NCBI GenBank assembly: GCA_001586965.3
Contig: LUCW03000349.1
Location: 10,001 to 38,205, forward strand
DNA: 28,205 nt
Source of the DNA: Sphaeroforma sirkka
Lineage: Eukaryota; Opisthokonta; Ichthyosporea; Ichthyophonida
Direction: 5' to 3'
The notes below the pieces were generated by a model, which worked only from the letters and a program-made list of their open reading frames with translations, was not told the DNA's origin and did no database searches. Positions 25,290 to 28,205 of this stretch are shown here, piece after piece (position 1 is the first letter of the stretch; the number at the start of each line of letters is the position of its first letter). The position numbers and the translations under genes are program-made.

Positions 25290-26348
25290 GCCTTTCAGTC
25301 ACCTACGGCTGCACAAAGGACCTTTGGGAAAGCTTTGACTAAAGAATGTGATGATGCATTTAAACTAGTCAAAAGTAAAGTAATGGACGCACCCATCATG
25401 CAGTACCCTGTGGATGGTGTCCTGTTCCAAGTAGCAACCGACGCTTCAGATCGAGCGGTAGGTGGAGTGTTTTACCAAACGATAAATGGTAAACCGCGCT
25501 ACATACAATTCTTTAGCAAGAGTTATAATAAGAGTCAACGGAATTACCCTACCGTTAAACAAGAGCTCCTTGCTATAGTTACTGCGCTAAGACAGTTTAA
25601 AGACTACCTTTATGGAAGTTACTTTACTGTCGCCTGTGATCAAAAGTCTTTAACATACTTAAAAGATATGAACCCTGATTCACAGTTGGTGAGCCGCTGG
25701 CATGACATTATTGCCAAGTTCGCCTTTAATATAACACACATTCCAGGAATACATAACCATCTTCCTGACATGCTCTCTCGACTTGTGCCCGACTACCAGA
25801 AAACAGTCAAAGAGTTATTAGCAACCGATTGGATGCTAAATAAGAAATGGTTTAACCTCGCTCAATCACGATGGGGTCCATTTACTGTTGATATGTTTGC
25901 CGCAGAACATAACAAACAGGTTTCTGAATATAGGTCGTTGACTCATCCTAAAGGTGATGCATTTCAGCTTGACTTATCAAAGCATAATGCGTGGGCTAAC
26001 CCACCTTGTCAACTTATCGCACAGTTGTTAAATTATGTTAATATTACTAAATCTACCATTACGCTGTGTTGTCCCTTACGTAACTCCGACCCATGGATAC
26101 GTGATTTAATTAATATGATTCAAGACGAACCTATTTATGTCGACCGTGAAACCGACACGTTCTTGTATCAGGGATCCTATTCTATTAAGAAGACGCCTTG
26201 GAAACACACCATTGTTTGTCGCATCGGTCCTGCAGGTACCACTAAGTGGAAACCCTCAACCGAATTCTTAGCTAAACTAGAGGAGTCTCCAAAGAGTTTG
26301 AACAAAAGCTCAAGACTCGTACAACACATGCACCCAACAAGATTGTAG
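25236..26348 (+). CDS. pol: Pol segment: RNase H and Dam-like methyltransferase domain (longest intact frame of the element)
   Basis: A 370-codon open stretch of the polyprotein; its first codon is not a real start. RNase H occupies about residues 40-185, with the Ty3 set of acidic residues: D69 in VATDAS, E110 in VKQELLAI, D135 in ACDQKSL, D178 in LPDMLSR. Residues about 199-330 form a second domain: FNLAQSRWGPFTVDMFAAEHNK, DAFQLDL, AWANPPCQLI (NPPC at 255-258), LCCPLRNSDPW. This order resembles Dam-type N6-adenine methyltransferases (PF05869) and the similar module of DIRS-like elements; NPPC stands where those have [DN]PP[YFW]. The frame is lost after about residue 353, where a shifted frame (EFEQKLK) carries on toward integrase. 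Confidence 0.75.
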   Translation: MGLLTSSRIRYRIFSLLKAFQSPTAAQRTFGKALTKECDDAFKLVKSKVMDAPIMQYPVDGVLFQVATDASDRAVGGVFYQTINGKPRYIQFFSKSYNKSQRNYPTVKQELLAIVTALRQFKDYLYGSYFTVACDQKSLTYLKDMNPDSQLVSRWHDIIAKFAFNITHIPGIHNHLPDMLSRLVPDYQKTVKELLATDWMLNKKWFNLAQSRWGPFTVDMFAAEHNKQVSEYRSLTHPKGDAFQLDLSKHNAWANPPCQLIAQLLNYVNITKSTITLCCPLRNSDPWIRDLINMIQDEPIYVDRETDTFLYQGSYSIKKTPWKHTIVCRIGPAGTTKWKPSTEFLAKLEESPKSLNKSSRLVQHMHPTRL

Positions 26349-27691
26349 TCGAGGTAATGCCGATTGAAACGGCATTAGATCGTAAAAAAACATGGAACTA
26401 GCTAAGGCCATGGATCAAAGACTCAAAACTCTAAGAGAACCTGAAGCTCGCACTCAACTACTTAAAGCGCTGCTTAAAAGAACAGCCAGGAGTGGCGAAA
26501 CAACTGAAGAAGATACTTCAATAATCCAATGTTGTCAATTATGTATCTCAGGACTCTACCCTCCTGATACTGAGGTTGCCCTTTCCAACAGGACTATGGT
26601 TCATCCAGCCAGCGTTACGCAGAATCTGACTGACTTAGAGGAGCTCGAAAGTAGAGTTAAAATTATACATAATTTAACGCATCGAGCATATGAGCATACT
26701 TATAAAATGGCTATTCGTGCAGGGCTTGATCACCCGGCGCTGAAAGAAACCATACGTGAAGTATACCGACGCTGTACTGATTGTGAAAAGAACCAGATCA
26801 AGCGATACGGTTGGGCACCCCTAAAAAAGTGTGACAGAAGACCAACCGATGCGCCGAGTCATAGTCGATTTGGTTAAACTCCCGCGATCCAAGCATACTG
26901 GCGATGTATATATCTGTCATTTCTTTATGTGTGGCTTCGGGCTATAACTTGCTTTTATGCAATACCGAACAAACGTCCACAAACAGTGGCAGAATTATGC
27001 TATCACGTCTTTAATGACTTCTGGTTTCCCCGAGTACTATGTTCTGATAACGGTAGTGAGTTTTGTACCGACGTAATGGAGGCACTTATACTCGTATCAG
27101 GCATGACCCATAGGCGTGGTGTTCCTTACAAACCTCAAACGCAGGGTGCAAATGAGACACGTCATAGAGAACTTAAGAAACTCTTGCGTACCGCACTAGA
27201 CGACGTTGAGGATATGTGGCCTTATCATTTGAAATGGGTTCAGACTCAAATGAATAACTGCATGAATCCTCAAACTGGAACACTCCTGTTTCACTATTTC
27301 TTTGGCCGCTATAGTGAATTACAAGCAACGTTTGATAAAAACTGCGCCCGAGAAACACGCTACCCCGTGGCTTCAAAAGATCGAGCATATGCAGAACGTT
27401 GTTTACCCCTGTTTACTGAGCACAAGAATCGCGTCCTACTTTAAAGCGTATGACCGATGGAATAACACTAAGAACATTGTTCAGTTCAAAGTCGGCGATT
27501 ACGTTAACATTATAAATCGAAACGCCAACGTTACCGAACTCTCTTCTAAGACGATAGGACCTTTTGTTATTTCCTACCATGATGAGAAGAGTGATACTTA
27601 CGAAGTGAATAACATTGATGGTACTAGCGCAACCAATCTAGGCACTCACCGTATCCCTACCTCCGAACTCTCATTCTGCTCGCTCATTTGA
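26290..27691 (+). pseudogene. pol: Integrase (HHCC zinc domain, DDE core, C-terminal domain), frameshifted
   Basis: The open frame 26392-26877 carries the zinc domain: H-x3-H in IIHNLTHRAY and C-x2-C in RRCTDCEK, 30 residues apart. The DDE core is spread over two frame changes (near 26850 and 26925). First Asp in VIVDLVKLP (GAT 26867-26869), second in VLCSDNGSEF (27046-27048), Glu in QGANETRHRE (27154-27156), giving exactly 35 residues between the last two. After a further shift near 27400, 27460-27691 encodes FKVGDYVNI...KTIGPFVISYHD, the SH3-like GPF/Y C-terminal module of Ty3/gypsy integrases. All catalytic residues survive, but the frame does not. Confidence 0.85.
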
Positions 27692-27707
27692 TTCTGATGT
27701 ACCAGTT

Positions 27708-28031
27708 ATGGAGTCACAAGTCAAAGATATAATTGACAAAACATCCGAAGACGGTTACACTTACTACAAGACCCGTTTCATGGATGGGACAGTAGCTTGG
27801 CTAACCTCCGATGCATTTCGTGAATCTCGCGACTTTCTTCGTATCTTTAATAAGAAATGGAATAAGCGTTTACATAAGAACACACGAGATAAACGAAAAG
27901 GGTTTCCTCAGGTGACTACAAACCCTGACGGATCTGAAATTCCCTATTTGCCACCTACTTCCTACGTGACTAAACTTTCTGATCTGCTTACCAACAGTGC
28001 AGCAGAAAAATTGTTCAAACTTACTTACTAA
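27708..28031 (+). CDS. pol: Chromodomain-like C-terminus of integrase
   Basis: A 107-codon open frame following the GPF/Y module, one frame over. ESQVKDIIDKT...GYTYYKTRFMDGTVAWLTSDAF has the layout of a chromodomain: a V-x-x-I-(I/L)-D strand, then Y-Y-K-x-R-F strand, a turn and aromatic (W), then helix. In chromoviruses this tail directs integration to chromatin with particular histone marks. It ends in a basic stretch and a stop at 28029-28031. The aromatic cage cannot be confirmed by eye, so the call is probable, not certain. Confidence 0.6.
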   Translation: MESQVKDIIDKTSEDGYTYYKTRFMDGTVAWLTSDAFRESRDFLRIFNKKWNKRLHKNTRDKRKGFPQVTTNPDGSEIPYLPPTSYVTKLSDLLTNSAAEKLFKLTY

Positions 28032-28205
28032 TGAAGAACAGCCTTTGGCTAATACCTTACCAAATAATAAACGTAAGGCGCCTACATCGGAAATGGTTAC
28101 TGGACCAAATACCAAACGACATAGAGTACAACATGAGTCTTGAACTGTACATATAGGCACATACTTACTGATAAGTCATGACCGAAACCGTTTTACTTTG
28201 GTTTC
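28032..28205. other. Retrotransposon 3' region at window edge
   Basis: There are 174 bp after the last stop. No polypurine tract or LTR start could be fixed, and no match to 21207-21872 was seen, so the 3' LTR is presumably beyond the edge. Confidence 0.4.

Larger units (their letters stand above)
21207..28205 (+). mobile_element. Ty3/gypsy chromodomain LTR-type retrotransposon with methyltransferase-like domain, decayed, 3' end outside window
   Basis: Domain order on the plus strand is gag, zinc-binding tail, protease, RT, RNase H, Dam-like methyltransferase, HHCC/DDE integrase, chromodomain. This places it in Ty3/gypsy (Metaviridae), probably among chromoviruses. Coding begins at 21873 and is interrupted by many 1-3 base indels, several in homopolymers. 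The left boundary is uncertain: DNA after 21206 begins TGTAGAAA, compatible with an LTR starting TG, but no second LTR is in the window for comparison and no clear primer-binding site was found. The 3' LTR should lie past 28205. Confidence 0.85.

Overview
This is nuclear DNA of a eukaryote. Every multi-exon gene here uses GT..AG introns, coding exons are short and introns hold very long TA/TG microsatellites. The kinase type (a C2 domain fused to an AGC kinase of the Ypk1/Gad8 group) and the Agd3-like secreted deacetylase point to an opisthokont, either a fungus or a unicellular relative of animals and fungi. The sequence alone does not name the species.

Layout. (1) 1-990, plus: the 3' part of a METTL21-like protein methyltransferase gene, with one intron. 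(2) 2162-4339, minus: a two-exon class I SAM methyltransferase gene. Its single intron contains about 570 bp of TA/TG microsatellite and splits the protein just before the SAM-binding glycine motif. (3) 5994-13614, plus: a complete 13-exon gene for a 539-residue C2-AGC kinase. All splice phases agree. (4) 14191-16293, minus: an intronless 700-residue secreted protein of the Agd3 (CE18-type) polysaccharide deacetylase family. (5) 16294-19312: gene-free, low-complexity DNA with T-runs and cryptic CTGAGA-type repeats. (6) 19313-28205: retrotransposon DNA. A Ty3/gypsy chromodomain element on the plus strand (gag, protease, RT, RNase H, methyltransferase-like domain, integrase, chromodomain) is broken by many small indels and runs off the right edge. 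A second, inverted partial copy (19313-21206, minus) lies directly upstream and matches 23284-25183 almost base for base.

Genes (2) and (3) are divergent and share a 1.65 kb intergenic region; (1)/(2) and (3)/(4) are convergent. The host genes look like unrelated neighbours rather than a pathway. The kinase is probably a TORC2/PDK1 effector, the methyltransferases are of unknown substrate, and the deacetylase acts outside the cell.

The most unusual item is the retroelement. Between RNase H and the HHCC/DDE integrase its pol carries a domain resembling the Dam-like N6-adenine methyltransferase module I associate with DIRS-type elements. It also has Asp-Pro-Gly where retroelement proteases have Asp-Ser/Thr-Gly, and a tRNA-like Pol III unit antisense within gag.
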